Shown one piece after another: positions 51,667-62,356 of a DNA stretch of 64,000 nt. The position numbers and the translations under genes were made by a program. Numbering within the stretch: the stretch's first letter is position 1; every line of letters starts with the position of its first letter. A model generated the notes under the pieces. It had not been told where the DNA came from. It searched no databases and saw only the letters and a program-made list of their open reading frames with translations. The stretch comes from Biostraticola tofi (lineage in GTDB: Bacteria; Pseudomonadota; Gammaproteobacteria; Enterobacterales; Enterobacteriaceae), in assembly GCF_004343195.1 (NCBI RefSeq), contig NZ_SMCR01000014.1:24435-88434 (forward strand). Direction: 5' to 3'.

Positions 51667-52524
51667 ATGCGTTGGCAAGGACGTCGCGAAAGCGATAACG
51701 TGGAAGACAGGCGCGGCCAGTCATCAGGCTCTGGCGGCGGTATACGGATACCTATTCGCGGCAAGGGCGGCGTGGTGCTGCTTATCGTGGTGGTGGTGGC
51801 CGGCTATTATGGCGTTGACCTGACACCGCTGCTGACCGGGGACTCAACCCCGTCTTCCCAGAGCAGTGCCGTCGGTATCAGCCCTAATGAAAGCGAGGCG
51901 GCAAAATTTACCTCTGTGATAACCGCCACCACCGAAGATACCTGGCAGGAGATATTCCGTCAGCAGGGCCAGACCTGGCAGCCGCCTACGCTGGTTATGT
52001 ATCGCGGAGCGACCACTACCGGTTGCGGCACCGGTCAATCGGTAATGGGGCCGTTTTATTGCCCGGCCGATCGCAAAGTGTATATTGACCTGTCCTTTTA
52101 CGATGAAATGAAAAGTTCGCTGGGTGCTGACGGCGATTTCGCCCAGGGTTATGTTATCGCCCACGAGGTCGGCCACCATGTGCAGAATCTGCTGGGGATC
52201 GAGCAAAAGGTCAGACAGCAGCAGCAAGGCGCCAGCCAGGCACAGGTCAATCAGTTGTCGGTGAAAATGGAATTGCAGGCTGACTGTTTTGCCGGGGTCT
52301 GGGGCAACAGCATGCAGAAACAGCAGATCCTGGAAGCGGGCGATCTTGAAGAGGCGCTGAATGCCGCCAAGGCCATCGGTGATGACCGCCTGCAGCAGCA
52401 GGGGCAAGGCCGTGTGGTTCCCGACAGTTTCACCCACGGCACCTCTGAGCAGCGATATACCTGGTTTAAACGCGGTTTTGACAGCGGCGATATGACACAG
52501 TGTAATACTTTTGCCAGCCGCTAA
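51667..52524 (+). CDS. ypfJ: Neutral zinc metallopeptidase family protein YpfJ
   Basis: A membrane-anchored predicted metalloprotease of 285 residues. The short cytoplasmic N-terminus is followed by one TM helix (about 35-48, [14 protein letters not shown]). Its periplasmic domain has the zinc motif HEVGHH (H166, E167, H170) and the downstream [12 protein letters not shown] carrying the likely third ligand. E. coli YpfJ has this plan; its substrate is not known. The start [17 protein letters not shown] matches. It lies between purC and the DUF441 gene; 19 bases separate it from the latter. Confidence 0.95.
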   Translation: MRWQGRRESDNVEDRRGQSSGSGGGIRIPIRGKGGVVLLIVVVVAGYYGVDLTPLLTGDSTPSSQSSAVGISPNESEAAKFTSVITATTEDTWQEIFRQQGQTWQPPTLVMYRGATTTGCGTGQSVMGPFYCPADRKVYIDLSFYDEMKSSLGADGDFAQGYVIAHEVGHHVQNLLGIEQKVRQQQQGASQAQVNQLSVKMELQADCFAGVWGNSMQKQQILEAGDLEEALNAAKAIGDDRLQQQGQGRVVPDSFTHGTSEQRYTWFKRGFDSGDMTQCNTFASR

Positions 52525-52543
52525 GGTTTTTCAGGGAAAGTAG

Positions 52544-52996
52544 ATGAATTTTTTAGATCCGACCATGCTCATTTTGCTGGGCCTGGCCGCCCTTGGCATC
52601 ATCAGCAACAACTCCACCGTTACCGTGGCGATACTGGTCTTGCTGATAATCCGCCTCACGCCGATGAACCAGTACTTTCCCTGGGTCGAAAAACAGGGAT
52701 TAACCATTGGGATTATTATTCTGACCATCGGCGTAATGGCGCCGATCGCCAGTGGCACTATTTCTGCAGGCAGTGTATTTCAGTCATTCCTCAGTTGGAA
52801 ATCGCTGCTGGCGATAGCCATCGGCGTGCTGGTGTCCTGGCTGGGTGGCCGCGGGGTTTCGCTGATGTCCAGTCAGCCTTCGATAGTGGCCGGCCTGTTG
52901 GTTGGTACTGTAATGGGGGTGGCACTGTTTCGCGGCGTACCGGTCGGGCCATTGATCGCGGCGGGCCTGCTGTCGATGATTATCGGTAAAAGCTGA
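52544..52996 (+). CDS. DUF441 (YeaL-like) inner-membrane protein
   Basis: A 150-residue hydrophobic protein with about four TM helices: residues 8-25, 48-68, 80-105 and 118-145. The conserved DUF441 features [40 protein letters not shown] and SWLGGRGV are evident. The E. coli homologue is YeaL, encoded elsewhere, with no known role. Here it sits between ypfJ and tmcA, one base from tmcA, so it is translated with them. Confidence 0.92.
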   Translation: MNFLDPTMLILLGLAALGIISNNSTVTVAILVLLIIRLTPMNQYFPWVEKQGLTIGIIILTIGVMAPIASGTISAGSVFQSFLSWKSLLAIAIGVLVSWLGGRGVSLMSSQPSIVAGLLVGTVMGVALFRGVPVGPLIAAGLLSMIIGKS

Positions 52997-52997
52997 T

Positions 52998-55220
52998 ATG
53001 GGCTTGGCCTTCCCTGTCGGCAGTGAAACTACGCTTAACGAATTAACCCGGCAAATGGGGCACTGTGGCATACGCCGTCTGATGGTGCTGTCCGGTGATG
53101 CTGAGTGGGCGGGGGAGCGCGCTGCGCATCTCAGGCAACTATTACCTGGCGACTGGCTATGGGCTGGTCCGCAACCGCTCTGGCAACCGTCCTGTCTGCC
53201 GGCGGCGATGACCGGTTTGCTGGGCAGGGAATTCCGGCATGGGGTATTCGATGCCCGTTGCGGGCTGCATGCGGAAGCCCTGGCCGCTTTGGCCGGCACA
53301 TTGACCGCCGGCAGCTGGCTGGTGCTGCTGGCGCCGGCATGGGATGCCTGGCCGACGACAATTGACCAGGACTCCCGTCGCTGGAATGAGGGGGCTCACC
53401 CGATAGCCACTCCCCATTTTATCCGTCATTTGCAGCAAAGCCTGCTGGCGAGCGCCGAAACGCTGATTGTTCATCAGCATCGGGCCGCGCCGGCACTGAC
53501 TGCGGTCAGCCGCCCGCGCTGGCAGGCACCGACCGGTAAACCGACGGCCCGCCAACAGCAACTGGTCGAGGAACTCGTCAGTGCCGGGCCGGGCAATTGG
53601 ATTGTCACAGCTGCGCGCGGACGCGGTAAATCGACCCTGGCGGGCATGTTCACCGCCAGCATGCCCGGGCGCTGCCGAGTGACGGCGCCTTCAAGAGCGG
53701 CTGCTCAGGTGCTGCTTGACTATGGCGATTGTCCGCCGCCTTTTTTTGCCCCCGATGCGCTACTGGCCGAATGGGCATCACTGCCGACGGTAGACTGGTT
53801 GATTATCGATGAAGCGGCGGCAATACCGATGCCGGTGCTGCGGCGATTGACAGCGCTATGTCCGCGGGTGTTGATGACCACGACGGTGCAGGGATATGAA
53901 GGAACCGGTCGCGGCTTTGTGCTCAAATTCTGTCCCACCCTTGACCGCCCCCATTTCCGGGTGCTGGACCAGCCGCTTCGCTGGGCGCAGGATGACCCGC
54001 TGGAACAGTGGCTCATATCGGCGCTGTGGTTTGATGATCGGCCAACCCTGGCAGAGGCCGATGCAGACAGCGGTCAACACCCGGAAGAGAGGTCTGAATC
54101 CACAGCTAAAGCATCTATCCCAATGGAATCGGCTGTCAATGCCTCTCTTTCACGGGAATCCAATGCTGAGCCGGAAAGGATATCAACGTCTGAATCTGTC
54201 TCTGAATCGGTATACGATTTCGGATCTGAATACCTTGAATCGGCTGAGCACCGTATTCGCTGCTGGCCGCAGGATTATCTGCAGTGTCATCCGCTGCGGA
54301 TGAAGGCGCTATATCAACTGCTGACGGCTGCTCATTACCGCACTTCGCCGCTGGATCTGCGCCGACTGATGGATGCTGCGGGCATGCATTTCATGGCGGC
54401 TGTCGACAGCGGCCGCCTGTTGGCTGCGCTATGGCTGGTAGATGAAGGCGGTTTGCCGCCAGGCCTGGCTCATGAAATATGGGCCGGCAGACGACGGCCG
54501 CCGGGTAATCTGGTGGCGCAATCCCTGGCAGCTCACGGCGACGAATGGCAGGCCCCGGTACTGCGGTCGCGGCGGATTAGCCGTATCGCCGTAACACCGG
54601 GCCAGCGCCGTCGGGGTATAGGGCTTGAGCTAGTTCAACAGGCGGTTGCAGCAGCGGGAGACCGTGATTTCCTGTCGGTCAGCTTCGGTTACACTGACTC
54701 GCTATGGCGATTCTGGCGCAGTGCCGGGTTCGAGCTGGTGCGAATCGGTACTCATCTGGAAGCCAGCAGTGGCTGCTATAACGCGATGGCACTGCTGCCG
54801 ATAAGTCAACGGGGCCGAGAGCTGACGTTGAGAGCCGCGGCACGCTTTGTCAGGGACTGGTCAGAAAAAAAACACCCTATGGAAACAGTGGCGGAAGATG
54901 ACTGGCGCTGCCTGGCAGGGTTTGCATTCGCCCACCGTCCAGCCGATGTATGCCTGCCGGCGCTCAGGCGCCTGCTTGGCGCAAGCGGACTGCCGCTGCC
55001 GTTGTTGCGACAGTGGGCAGCCCAAGGGCCATTGATGCCGTCAGCCTCTTTCCAGGCCAAGCCTGCCGGCAGAAAAGCCTGGCTTGCCGAGATGAGGCAG
55101 GAAGCGGCCGAGGCAATGTGGCTGCTTGATCGTGAGACTTGCCTGCAATGGCAAGCCTGGAGTGCCCCCGGCGGATATGTGACGTCGTCTGCTGCCGGGG
55201 ATGGCGTTATTTTTTCTTAG
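52998..55220 (+). CDS. tmcA: tRNA(Met) cytidine acetyltransferase TmcA, with an extra insert
   Basis: TmcA makes N4-acetylcytidine at C34 of elongator tRNA-Met, using acetyl-CoA and ATP. The 740-residue product (E. coli 671) has a DUF1726-like N-terminus and an RNA-helicase-like module with Walker A GRGKST (208-213) and DEAA (271-274). A GNAT acetyltransferase domain includes the acetyl-CoA loop [15 protein letters not shown], and a C-terminal tRNA-binding tail follows. Residues about 354-415 form a Ser/Glu-rich, low-complexity insert absent from E. coli; both flanks ([11 protein letters not shown] and [20 protein letters not shown]) are canonical. The 3' end overlaps convergent ypfN by 14 bases. 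Confidence 0.95.
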   Translation: MGLAFPVGSETTLNELTRQMGHCGIRRLMVLSGDAEWAGERAAHLRQLLPGDWLWAGPQPLWQPSCLPAAMTGLLGREFRHGVFDARCGLHAEALAALAGTLTAGSWLVLLAPAWDAWPTTIDQDSRRWNEGAHPIATPHFIRHLQQSLLASAETLIVHQHRAAPALTAVSRPRWQAPTGKPTARQQQLVEELVSAGPGNWIVTAARGRGKSTLAGMFTASMPGRCRVTAPSRAAAQVLLDYGDCPPPFFAPDALLAEWASLPTVDWLIIDEAAAIPMPVLRRLTALCPRVLMTTTVQGYEGTGRGFVLKFCPTLDRPHFRVLDQPLRWAQDDPLEQWLISALWFDDRPTLAEADADSGQHPEERSESTAKASIPMESAVNASLSRESNAEPERISTSESVSESVYDFGSEYLESAEHRIRCWPQDYLQCHPLRMKALYQLLTAAHYRTSPLDLRRLMDAAGMHFMAAVDSGRLLAALWLVDEGGLPPGLAHEIWAGRRRPPGNLVAQSLAAHGDEWQAPVLRSRRISRIAVTPGQRRRGIGLELVQQAVAAAGDRDFLSVSFGYTDSLWRFWRSAGFELVRIGTHLEASSGCYNAMALLPISQRGRELTLRAAARFVRDWSEKKHPMETVAEDDWRCLAGFAFAHRPADVCLPALRRLLGASGLPLPLLRQWAAQGPLMPSASFQAKPAGRKAWLAEMRQEAAEAMWLLDRETCLQWQAWSAPGGYVTSSAAGDGVIFS

Positions 55221-55395
55221 GCCAGTCATCGTCCTGTTCATCCCACTTGGCATTATTGTCGCGATGAGGCGGCAGCTCGGGACGATCGTCCATAAAGCGC
55301 TTATGATCAACCCGCCTCAGCTCTTTGATGCCGCTGATGATCATACCGGCCAACACCAATAAAATAATCCACCAATAATCCGCTAACCAGCCCAT
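55207..55395 (-). CDS. ypfN: Small membrane protein YpfN (UPF0370)
   Basis: A 62-residue single-span protein. From [20 protein letters not shown] the TM helix is followed by [39 protein letters not shown], the conserved YpfN tail; no function is known. The start at 55395 matches E. coli; the in-frame ATG at 55416 would overlap the M15 peptidase gene. It lies 4 bases after that gene and belongs to the yffB-dapE-M15-ypfN unit. Confidence 0.9.
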   Translation of the reverse strand: MGWLADYWWIILLVLAGMIISGIKELRRVDHKRFMDDRPELPPHRDNNAKWDEQDDDWPKKK

Positions 55396-55399
55396 CGCA

Positions 55400-56080
55400 T
55401 CACTCCTTTTCGACATTCAGTATGTATTGGTTAAACAGGTCGGGAAGATGGGGGATAAGCCATTCTTCTCCTGCCACATCCTGTTCTGTCCATGAAGCCA
55501 GTATAAGATCGGGCGTCAGTTGCTGCATAGCCAGCTGCGCCAGCGGCCGGTAGCTGAGGTGCCAGGGTTCAGGCGCCACGCCGCCGCGATACACCTCATA
55601 GGGGCGGTAAAAATCATAATCCGCCATATGGCGGCCAAGCCAGGCGGTCAGATCGGCAAAATAGCCGCCGGTCAGATATTCTCCGGGCTCCAGCTGCAGC
55701 GTTTTCCCTGCCGGCAGCGCATCAGGATCAAAGATATCCAGATCGGTGCCCCAATGATGGCGGCTGGCACCCGGCAACGCCGACCAATGCAGGATGGCAT
55801 GACAGCGTGCTTCAACCGTCATTTTCCGCGCGTCCAGCGGTCGGGAGTTACTATCCAATAATGGTCGCTCGGCGCGGAATTTGCCATTCCATATCAGTCG
55901 TTGTCGCTCAAAATCACGAAAACTACTGGCAGGCTGCAGATTGAAGCCCTGTCGGCGCGCCGATTGCTGCAGTCCGGCAAACGCCGTGGCTGCTTCGGCC
56001 TGCAAACGGTGGTTGCCTGACCCTGTGACCGGCACCAGATGCCCATCGGCCTTGCCGGTCAGCATGTGAGGAGTCATCAT
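55400..56080 (-). CDS. M15-family D-Ala-D-Ala carboxypeptidase-like metallopeptidase
   Basis: A 226-residue protein of the LAS/VanY group. The zinc-binding motif [10 protein letters not shown] (S106 to D115, with H108 and D115 as ligands) and EPWH (171-174) match the family pattern SxHxxGxAxD ... ExxWH. A substrate-binding region [18 protein letters not shown] precedes. No signal peptide is visible, so it may be cytoplasmic and act on peptidoglycan peptides, or its start may be mis-set. The ATG at 56080 overlaps the dapE stop by ATGA; a second ATG follows directly. Linkage to dapE (diaminopimelate synthesis) fits a role in murein-peptide metabolism, which is inference. Confidence 0.88.
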   Translation of the reverse strand: MMTPHMLTGKADGHLVPVTGSGNHRLQAEAATAFAGLQQSARRQGFNLQPASSFRDFERQRLIWNGKFRAERPLLDSNSRPLDARKMTVEARCHAILHWSALPGASRHHWGTDLDIFDPDALPAGKTLQLEPGEYLTGGYFADLTAWLGRHMADYDFYRPYEVYRGGVAPEPWHLSYRPLAQLAMQQLTPDLILASWTEQDVAGEEWLIPHLPDLFNQYILNVEKE

Positions 56081-57204
56081 GCGATAAGTTGCTCCATGAT
56101 ACGTTGATACATCCGGCTCAGCAGCTGCAAATCAGCGGCATTGACGCACTCATTGACCTTATGGATGGTGCTGTTCACCGGGCCCAGTTCGACGACTTGA
56201 GCGCCCATACGTGCAATGAATCGGCCATCGGAAGTCCCACCAGTGGTTTCTAGGCCCGGGGTAAATTCCTGATAATGCTCGACGGCATTGACTACCGCTG
56301 CGACCAATTCGCCTTCGGCGGTCAGGAACGGCTGCCCTGACAACCACCAGTTGATGTGGTAGTCCAGACCATGTCGCTGCATCAGCGCCTCTACCCGCTC
56401 ACGGATCTGCTGATCGGTCAACTCGGTGCTAAAACGGAAGTTGAACTGTACCGCCAGCTCACCGGGAATGACATTGTTGCTGCCGGTGCCGGCATGGATA
56501 TTGGCAATCTGCATGGTGGTCGGCGGGAAGAACGCATTGCCCTCGTCCCAGCGGATCGATACCAGTTCGCTGAGGGCGGCCAGCGCCCGGTGGACGGGAT
56601 TATCAGCAAGATGGGGATAGGCAACATGCCCCTGGACACCCCTGACCGTCAGATTGGCGGTCAGGGAGCCACGGCGGCCGTTTTTGACCACATCGCCCAG
56701 TTTGGCGGTGCTGGACGGCTCGCCTACCAGGCAATAATCCAGGCGTTCGTTACGCGCCATCAGCGCATCCACAACCTTCACGGTGCCGTTTACAGCGCTG
56801 GCCTCTTCGTCTGAGGTAATGAGAAAGGCCAGACGTCCGCAGTGATCGGGATATTGCGCCACGAAACGCTCGGCGGCGACGACCATCGCGGCAAGGGAAC
56901 CTTTCATATCGGCAGCGCCGCGGCCATAAAGCATGCCGTCTCGCAAGGCCGGCTCAAACGGAGGATTATTCCACTGGCTGGCATCACCGCCCGGGACCAC
57001 ATCGGTATGGCCGGCAAAAGCCAGGGTGCGTCCCTGACCACGCCAGGCCCAGAAATTGCGGGTGTCATTGAAGTCCATGGCTTCAACAGTGAAACCTATC
57101 GCTTCAAGCTTTTCGATCATCAGCGTCTGGCAGCCTGCATCATCGGGACTCAAAGACGGTCGCTTGATCAATTGCTGAGCGAGTTCCAGTACAGGGCATG
57201 ACAT
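56077..57204 (-). CDS. dapE: Succinyl-diaminopimelate desuccinylase
   Basis: A di-zinc M20 amidohydrolase in the lysine/DAP pathway. The 375-residue product has the metal-site motifs [26 protein letters not shown], the catalytic Glu pair in [24 protein letters not shown], and the C-terminal His region [12 protein letters not shown]. It begins [24 protein letters not shown]. It is 2 bases after yffB and overlaps the M15 peptidase gene, so these form one operon. Confidence 0.97.
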   Translation of the reverse strand: MSCPVLELAQQLIKRPSLSPDDAGCQTLMIEKLEAIGFTVEAMDFNDTRNFWAWRGQGRTLAFAGHTDVVPGGDASQWNNPPFEPALRDGMLYGRGAADMKGSLAAMVVAAERFVAQYPDHCGRLAFLITSDEEASAVNGTVKVVDALMARNERLDYCLVGEPSSTAKLGDVVKNGRRGSLTANLTVRGVQGHVAYPHLADNPVHRALAALSELVSIRWDEGNAFFPPTTMQIANIHAGTGSNNVIPGELAVQFNFRFSTELTDQQIRERVEALMQRHGLDYHINWWLSGQPFLTAEGELVAAVVNAVEHYQEFTPGLETTGGTSDGRFIARMGAQVVELGPVNSTIHKVNECVNAADLQLLSRMYQRIMEQLIA

Positions 57205-57206
57205 AA

Positions 57207-57590
57207 TCAGGCCTCCTTGGCGATAAATTGCTGATATTGCAGCGGATAAAACCCAACCAGTATCGCGCCGTCGGGTGCTTGCAGCACCGGACGTTTAATC
57301 AGCGCCGGCTGGCTTAGCATCAATGCCTGGGCGTTATCGACCGTGGCCGCGGATAAACGTTGTTCATCTGAAAGCTTGCGCCAGGTAGTGCCGCGGGTGT
57401 TCAGCAAGGTCCGCCAGTCGCAGCGGCGGGTAAATTCCGCCAGCAGGCTGGCGCTTATCCCATCGGTCCGATAGTCATGAAATCGATAATCCACCTGCTG
57501 TTCATCAAGCCAGCGGCGCGCTTTTTTTATGGTATCGCAGTTTTTGATGCCATAGAGAATGTAGTGGGGATGCTGTAAATCATCAGACAT
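57207..57590 (-). CDS. yffB: ArsC/Spx-family thioredoxin-fold protein YffB
   Basis: A 127-residue protein of the arsenate-reductase-like family. The N-terminal strand-loop [20 protein letters not shown] carries the single active-site-position Cys (NCDT), and the cis-Pro region reads ALIKRPVL. The E. coli orthologue YffB (YfgD-like fold) has no proven arsenate reductase activity. The first gene of the yffB-dapE unit. Upstream is an AT-rich 400-base gap leading to ypfM. Confidence 0.93.
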   Translation of the reverse strand: MSDDLQHPHYILYGIKNCDTIKKARRWLDEQQVDYRFHDYRTDGISASLLAEFTRRCDWRTLLNTRGTTWRKLSDEQRLSAATVDNAQALMLSQPALIKRPVLQAPDGAILVGFYPLQYQQFIAKEA

Positions 57591-57987
57591 ACGAAAATGC
57601 CACCTTAAACTGAATAATTAGTCCTCTCATTACGTAGGTCTTGATGGGCGTAAAGAGGGAGTGATCTCCGGTTATAATGAGGGAAAATGCTGTTGGGATC
57701 CAGTAAAAGGCCGATCTAATCAAATTGATAAATAACAGGTTCATTCCTATCTTATACAGGCGTGGTGTATTAACTTAATTAGCCGATTTATTAAATGATT
57801 TTTAACGATTGGACATTGTTGATAATCCAGGATCAATAAAACATTTAAATTAATTGATTACTCATGTAAGTATGATGAGATGTGGTTGCTCTTATTAATA
57901 TTCATAATTTCACAGTAATGTTTAACTGTCTTTGTATTATAGGTTATATGTCCATATAATAGCCTGAAAAGACGAAATGAGGTTGAT
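57591..57987. other. AT-rich intergenic region between yffB and ypfM
   Basis: This gap is visibly more AT-rich than the coding sequence around it. It holds the divergent promoters of yffB (minus) and ypfM (plus). For ypfM a perfect -10 TATAAT lies at 57955-57960, with a weak -35 TTGTAT at 57932-57937 and a 17-base spacer. A 61-codon minus-strand frame (57858-58043) that crosses ypfM has no ribosome site and looks spurious. Confidence 0.6.
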
Positions 57988-58050
57988 ATGGTCAATACCG
58001 AAGTTGCCCTTTGGAAAGATTTTATAGACGCAATGCTGCGCAAGTCATGA
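57988..58050 (+). CDS. ypfM: Microprotein YpfM (20 aa)
   Basis: A 20-residue frame, MVNTEVALWKDFIDAMLRKS, closely matching E. coli YpfM (MIERELGNWKDFIEVMLRK), a small protein shown to be expressed there. The core WKDFI--MLRK is conserved. GAGG lies 5 bases before the ATG, and a TATAAT lies at 57955-57960. The position, between yffB and acrD, is as in E. coli. The function is not known. The gene is far below usual annotation cut-offs. Confidence 0.88.
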   Translation: MVNTEVALWKDFIDAMLRKS

Positions 58051-58075
58051 TCATTCTGGCTATTAATCTGAAGAG

Positions 58076-58231
58076 TTGTTGTAGCTAATGCTCTGTCACA
58101 GCAGCTATAGCTGATGCTTTTTCATCGCAGCTATAGCTGACGCTCTTTCATAGCAGCTATAGCTGATGCTTTTTCATCGCAGTTATAGCTGATGCTTTTT
58201 CATAGCAGTTGTAGCTGATGCCCTGTCATCA
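58076..58231. repeat. Six tandem copies of a 26-bp repeat
   Basis: Units start at 58076, 58102, 58128, 58154, 58180 and 58206. Unit 2 reads CAGCTATAGCTGATGCTTTT then TCATCG. Units 2 and 4 are identical; the outer units differ at several places. Units 2-4 contain the perfect 10-base palindrome AGCTATAGCT. The period is not a multiple of three and stops occur, so it is not coding. It starts 25 bases after the ypfM stop and ends 55 bases before the (convergent) acrD stop. Confidence 0.95.
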
Positions 58232-58258
58232 TAAGGCCACTGATACAGCTGGCCTTAT
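58231..58258. terminator. Hairpin between ypfM and acrD, possible terminator
   Basis: ATAAGGCCA (58231-58239) pairs perfectly with TGGCCTTAT (58250-58258) over a 10-base loop. On the plus strand it is followed by TGATTC, a poor U-tract, so termination strength is doubtful. It abuts the repeat array and lies 28 bases from the acrD stop. Confidence 0.45.
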
Positions 58259-58286
58259 TGATTCGGCTTGTGCCGGCTGCAGCGCT

Positions 58287-61200
58287 TTATTCGGCTGCAT
58301 CCTTTGAGACCATTCCTTCAGGCGACAGCCGTACCGCCGGTTCTGCATTCGCATGGCCGGGAAAGCGACGACGTATCAGAACGAAAAATAGCGGGATAAA
58401 ATAGACTGCCAGGATCGTGGCGGATACCATGCCGCCTATGACCCCGGTACCCACCGCATGCTGGCTGGCCGAACCTGCGCCCTGACTGGTAGCCATAGGT
58501 AAAACGCCGAATACGAAAGCCAGTGATGTCATGATTATCGGACGCAGCCTCATTCTGGAGGCTTCAAGCGTCGCTTCCAGCAAGTCTTGCCCACGGCTGT
58601 GGAGTTCATTGGCAAATTCTACTATCAGAATCGCGTTTTTGGCCGCGAGCCCGATGACCGTCAGCATGCCTACCTGGAAATAAACATCATTCTCCAGCCC
58701 GCGCATCCAGGTAGCCAGTAACGCCCCCAGCACGCCCAGCGGTACCACCAGCATCACCGAAAACGGAATAGACCAGCTTTCATAAAGCGCTGCCAGGCAC
58801 AAAAAAACCACCAGCAGGGAAATTGCGTAAAGCGCAGGCGCCTGGGCACCCGACATCCGTTCCTGATAGGACATACCGGTCCATTCGAGTCCCATGCCGT
58901 TGGGCAGGCTGGCAACCTGTTTTTCCATTTCCAGCATCGCAGCGCCGCTACTGACACCCGGGGCGGCTTCGCCGACGATCTCCAGAGAAGAGTAGCCGTT
59001 GTAACGTTCCAGTCGCGGGGCACCATATTCCCATTTTGAGGAAGAAAAAGCGGAGAAGGGGACCATACTTCCTTTGTCATTCCGAACATACCAGCGGTAG
59101 ATATCATCGGGCAGCATGCGATATTTGGCCGCCGACTGCACATACACCCTTTTTACCCGGCCGCGATCGACAAAATCATTCACATAAGTGGATCCCCAGG
59201 CGGTTTTAAGCGTGTCATTGATGTCATCAACCGACACCCCCAGCGCCTGGGCCTTACGCTGGTCGATATCAATCTGCAACTGCGGGCTGTCATCTAAACC
59301 GTTATGTCTTACCCGGGTCAGCAACGGCGATGTTGCTGCGCTTGCCAGCAACCGATCGCGGGCCGCCATCAGCGCCTGATGTCCGGCACCGCTGTGGTCT
59401 TGCAGGTTGAAGTTGAACCCGGCGGCATTGCCCAGCCCCGAGATGGCCGCCGGGTTGTTGGCCAGCACCCGTGCTTCGGTTATCTTGCTGAATTCCCGAG
59501 TGGCGCGTTCGATAATGGCAAAAGACTTGTCAGCAGGGCTGTTGCGTTGACTCCAATCCTTGAGTCGGATAAACAGACGGGCCACGTTCTGGCCATTGCC
59601 GCCAGGTCCGGAGCCGACGGTTGAAAATACCGACAGCACGTTTTCTTTTTCCTGGGTAAGAAAATAGTTTTCCACCTTAGCCACCACTTTCAGCGTCTGC
59701 TGCTGGGTAGAACCGGTGGGCAGCTGTACCTGCGCCATAAATACCCCCCGGTCTTCATCAGGCAAAAAGGAGGTGGGAAGATGCAGAAACAGCCCGGTCA
59801 TTACCGCCAGCAGCACCCCGTACAGCAACAGCCAGCGTATGCTGCGCTGCATGATTTTTCCGACCCCTCGCTTGTAGCCGAGTGTCATTTTATCGAACTG
59901 GCGATTGAACGCGCCGAAAAAGCCTTTGCGGCTATGATGATGGCCTTTTACCGCAGGTTTCAGCAATGTGGCGCAAAGGGCCGGCGTCAGTATCAGGGCG
60001 ACCAGTACCGACAATGCCATTGCCGCGACGATAGTGACTGAAAATTGCCGGTAGATGGCGCCGGTCGTGCCGCCGAAAAACGCCATAGGCACAAATACGG
60101 CCGACAGCACCAGGGTAATCCCTACCAGCGCTCCCTGAATCTGCCCCATTGATTTTCGCGTGGCTTCGCGCGGCGACAGCCCTTCCTCTGCCATCACCCG
60201 TTCGACGTTTTCCACCACCACGATGGCATCATCCACCAGCAGCCCAATGGCCAGCACTACGGCGAACATGCTCAGCGTATTGACGCTGTAGCCGAACATC
60301 CACAGCACGGCAAAGGTGCCGCACAGTACCACCGGCACCGCTATCGTCGGTATCAGCGTGGCGCGCAGGTTCTGCAAGAACAGATACATGACCAGGAAAA
60401 CCAGCACAATGGCTTCCAGCAGGGTTTTGACCACGTCTTTTATCGACGCACTGACAAAGGGGGCGGTTTCGAAGGCGACCTTGGCCTCCAGCCCATGGGG
60501 AAAAAACGGCGCCAGCTCCTCAATTTTCTTTTTGACGGCAATATTGGTCGCCAACTCATTGGCGCCGGATGCCAGTTTAATGCCGATGCCGGATGCGGCC
60601 ATGCCATTGTAGCGGCTGAGATAGTCATAATTTTCAGAACCAATCTCTACCGTGGCAACTTGCCCCAGCAACACCGCCGAACCGTCTGTATTGACCCGCA
60701 AGGTCATATCCCTGAATTGCTCTGGCGTCTGCAGCTGTGACTGGGCATTGATGGTTGCGTTCAGCGCCTGATTGTCCACCGAGGGTGTCCCGCCGAGCTG
60801 TCCCACTGACACCTGGCTATTTTGCGATTGGATAGCTGAAACCACGTCACCGGTAGTCAGGCTATACTGGTTCAGTGCGTCAGGATTAAGCCAGATACGC
60901 ATGGCATATTGCGAACCATAGGCATCAATGCTGCCGACGCCATTCACCCGGCTCAGTGGCTCCTGGATGTGGCTCACTACATAGTCGGAGATATCCTGCT
61001 TATCCATCGTCCCATCGGTGGAGACGAAGGCTATCATCATCAAATTACTGTCGCCGGTTTTCGATACCGTCACTCCCTGGCTTTGGACTGCCTGGGGTAA
61101 GCGCCGCAACGCAGCCTGCAATTGGTTCTGTACTTGCTGCATCGCTTCGTTGGGGTTGGTCCCGGCCTGAAATGTCAGGGTGGTGGTGGCCCGGCCGGTG

Positions 61201-61451
61201 TTACTGCTCTGCGAGGCCATATACAGCAGGTTGTCCAGGCCTGTCATATTCTGTTCGATAATCTGAGTGACCGTATTTTCCAGCGTCTGAGCTGACGCGC
61301 CGGGGTAATTGGCTGCAATACGAATGGTCGGCGGCGCCAGGCGCGGATATTGCTCGACCGGAAGCGAAAATAAAGCCAGTGTGCCCGTCAGGCAGACAAT
61401 AATCGCCAGCACCCAGGCGAAGATGGGGCGATCCACAAAAAAATTAGCCAT
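58287..61451 (-). CDS. acrD: RND multidrug efflux pump AcrD
   Basis: A proton-driven exporter of aminoglycosides and amphiphilic compounds, working with AcrA and TolC in E. coli. The 1054-residue product begins [20 protein letters not shown] and keeps the proton-relay [20 protein letters not shown] and the TM10-11 motif [17 protein letters not shown]. AcrD-specific stretches such as [18 protein letters not shown] and [19 protein letters not shown] are present. The C-terminus is about 17 residues longer than in E. coli. Synteny (ypfM-acrD-nudK) supports acrD over acrB. A partial BaeR-like site lies upstream at 61536-61553. Confidence 0.95.
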   Translation of the reverse strand: MANFFVDRPIFAWVLAIIVCLTGTLALFSLPVEQYPRLAPPTIRIAANYPGASAQTLENTVTQIIEQNMTGLDNLLYMASQSSNTGRATTTLTFQAGTNPNEAMQQVQNQLQAALRRLPQAVQSQGVTVSKTGDSNLMMIAFVSTDGTMDKQDISDYVVSHIQEPLSRVNGVGSIDAYGSQYAMRIWLNPDALNQYSLTTGDVVSAIQSQNSQVSVGQLGGTPSVDNQALNATINAQSQLQTPEQFRDMTLRVNTDGSAVLLGQVATVEIGSENYDYLSRYNGMAASGIGIKLASGANELATNIAVKKKIEELAPFFPHGLEAKVAFETAPFVSASIKDVVKTLLEAIVLVFLVMYLFLQNLRATLIPTIAVPVVLCGTFAVLWMFGYSVNTLSMFAVVLAIGLLVDDAIVVVENVERVMAEEGLSPREATRKSMGQIQGALVGITLVLSAVFVPMAFFGGTTGAIYRQFSVTIVAAMALSVLVALILTPALCATLLKPAVKGHHHSRKGFFGAFNRQFDKMTLGYKRGVGKIMQRSIRWLLLYGVLLAVMTGLFLHLPTSFLPDEDRGVFMAQVQLPTGSTQQQTLKVVAKVENYFLTQEKENVLSVFSTVGSGPGGNGQNVARLFIRLKDWSQRNSPADKSFAIIERATREFSKITEARVLANNPAAISGLGNAAGFNFNLQDHSGAGHQALMAARDRLLASAATSPLLTRVRHNGLDDSPQLQIDIDQRKAQALGVSVDDINDTLKTAWGSTYVNDFVDRGRVKRVYVQSAAKYRMLPDDIYRWYVRNDKGSMVPFSAFSSSKWEYGAPRLERYNGYSSLEIVGEAAPGVSSGAAMLEMEKQVASLPNGMGLEWTGMSYQERMSGAQAPALYAISLLVVFLCLAALYESWSIPFSVMLVVPLGVLGALLATWMRGLENDVYFQVGMLTVIGLAAKNAILIVEFANELHSRGQDLLEATLEASRMRLRPIIMTSLAFVFGVLPMATSQGAGSASQHAVGTGVIGGMVSATILAVYFIPLFFVLIRRRFPGHANAEPAVRLSPEGMVSKDAAE

Positions 61452-61535
61452 TAACTAGAAACCTTAAGGCGACAGGCCTGTATTATACGGACGAGATACA
61501 CCTCGTCTTTATACTCTACGCGTTAGAGAGTCAAA

Positions 61536-61553
61536 ATAATGTGGAGAAATAAA
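61536..61553 (-). promoter_or_regulatory. Weak candidate BaeR box upstream of acrD
   Basis: On the minus strand the stretch reads TTTATTTCTCCACATTAT. It shares TTTCTCCA with the E. coli BaeR box TTTTTCTCCATDATTGGC, but the right half matches poorly. It is about 85 bases before the acrD ATG. acrD is a known BaeR target in E. coli. Confidence 0.3.
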
Positions 61554-61701
61554 GGAGATAATGTAAAAAAGTGATTGCCCTAGCGCCGTGTGATACCTGC
61601 TGCCGGTAACTATCTACGGTAATACGGAGCTGATTACACTAAAAAGTATGCGCTATGATACACCGTTATAAGCCGCATCATTCAGTCAATGGAAAAGTCT
61701 A

Positions 61702-62280
61702 ATGTCATTAAAGATTAATATCATAGAGAATCGGCTATTGTCGGATCACTGGTTTGTTCTGCGTAAATACGTCTATGACCTCGTGCGAAAGGATGGTACC
61801 GGCCTGCGGCAGATGCGTGAAGTCTATGATCGGGGAAATGGCGCTACGCTGCTGTTATACAACACGGCTACTAACTGCGTACTGCTGATCCGGCAGTTCC
61901 GTATGCCGACATTTGTTAACGGCAATCCCGACGGTATGCTGATTGAAGCCTGCGCCGGCCTGCTCGATCTTGATTCTCCGGAAGAGTGCATCCGCCGTGA
62001 AGCAATGGAAGAGACCGGCTATAAGGTAGGGGAGGTCACTAAGCTGTTTTCAGCCTATATGTCGCCCGGGGGTGTTACTGAACAGGTGCACTTTTTTGCC
62101 GCCGCCTATCAGGATTCTCAACGGGATAACGCGGGCGGCGGGGTGGATGACGAAGATATAGAAGTGCTGGAACTGCCGTTCCCAGAGGCAATGGCGATGG
62201 TGGCCGATGGCCGTATTCAGGATGGGAAAACCATAATACTGCTGCAGCAGGCGTTAATAAATGGCTGGCTGACGGCGTGA
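61702..62280 (+). CDS. nudK: GDP-mannose pyrophosphatase NudK
   Basis: A Nudix hydrolase of 192 residues that cleaves GDP-mannose and related nucleotide sugars in E. coli. The Nudix helix is seen as [17 protein letters not shown] (residues about 95-111, with the metal-binding REAMEETG), preceded by [12 protein letters not shown]. The C-terminal loop [13 protein letters not shown] matches NudK. It is divergent from acrD with a 250-base intergenic region. A hairpin terminator follows at 62357-62388. Confidence 0.95.
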   Translation: MSLKINIIENRLLSDHWFVLRKYVYDLVRKDGTGLRQMREVYDRGNGATLLLYNTATNCVLLIRQFRMPTFVNGNPDGMLIEACAGLLDLDSPEECIRREAMEETGYKVGEVTKLFSAYMSPGGVTEQVHFFAAAYQDSQRDNAGGGVDDEDIEVLELPFPEAMAMVADGRIQDGKTIILLQQALINGWLTA

Positions 62281-62356
62281 AAATGGGCAATTTTCTCACG
62301 CTGGCGATCGATCTGCTAAATAACATGCTTGCGCTATATTAGAAAATTGAGCCCAT

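Noticed and set aside
57858..58043. A 61-codon minus-strand frame across ypfM
   Set aside because: No ribosome site; the opposite strand holds a conserved microprotein with good signals.
58076..58231. The tandem array as a CRISPR
   Set aside because: The 26-base units are contiguous, with no spacers and no cas genes nearby.
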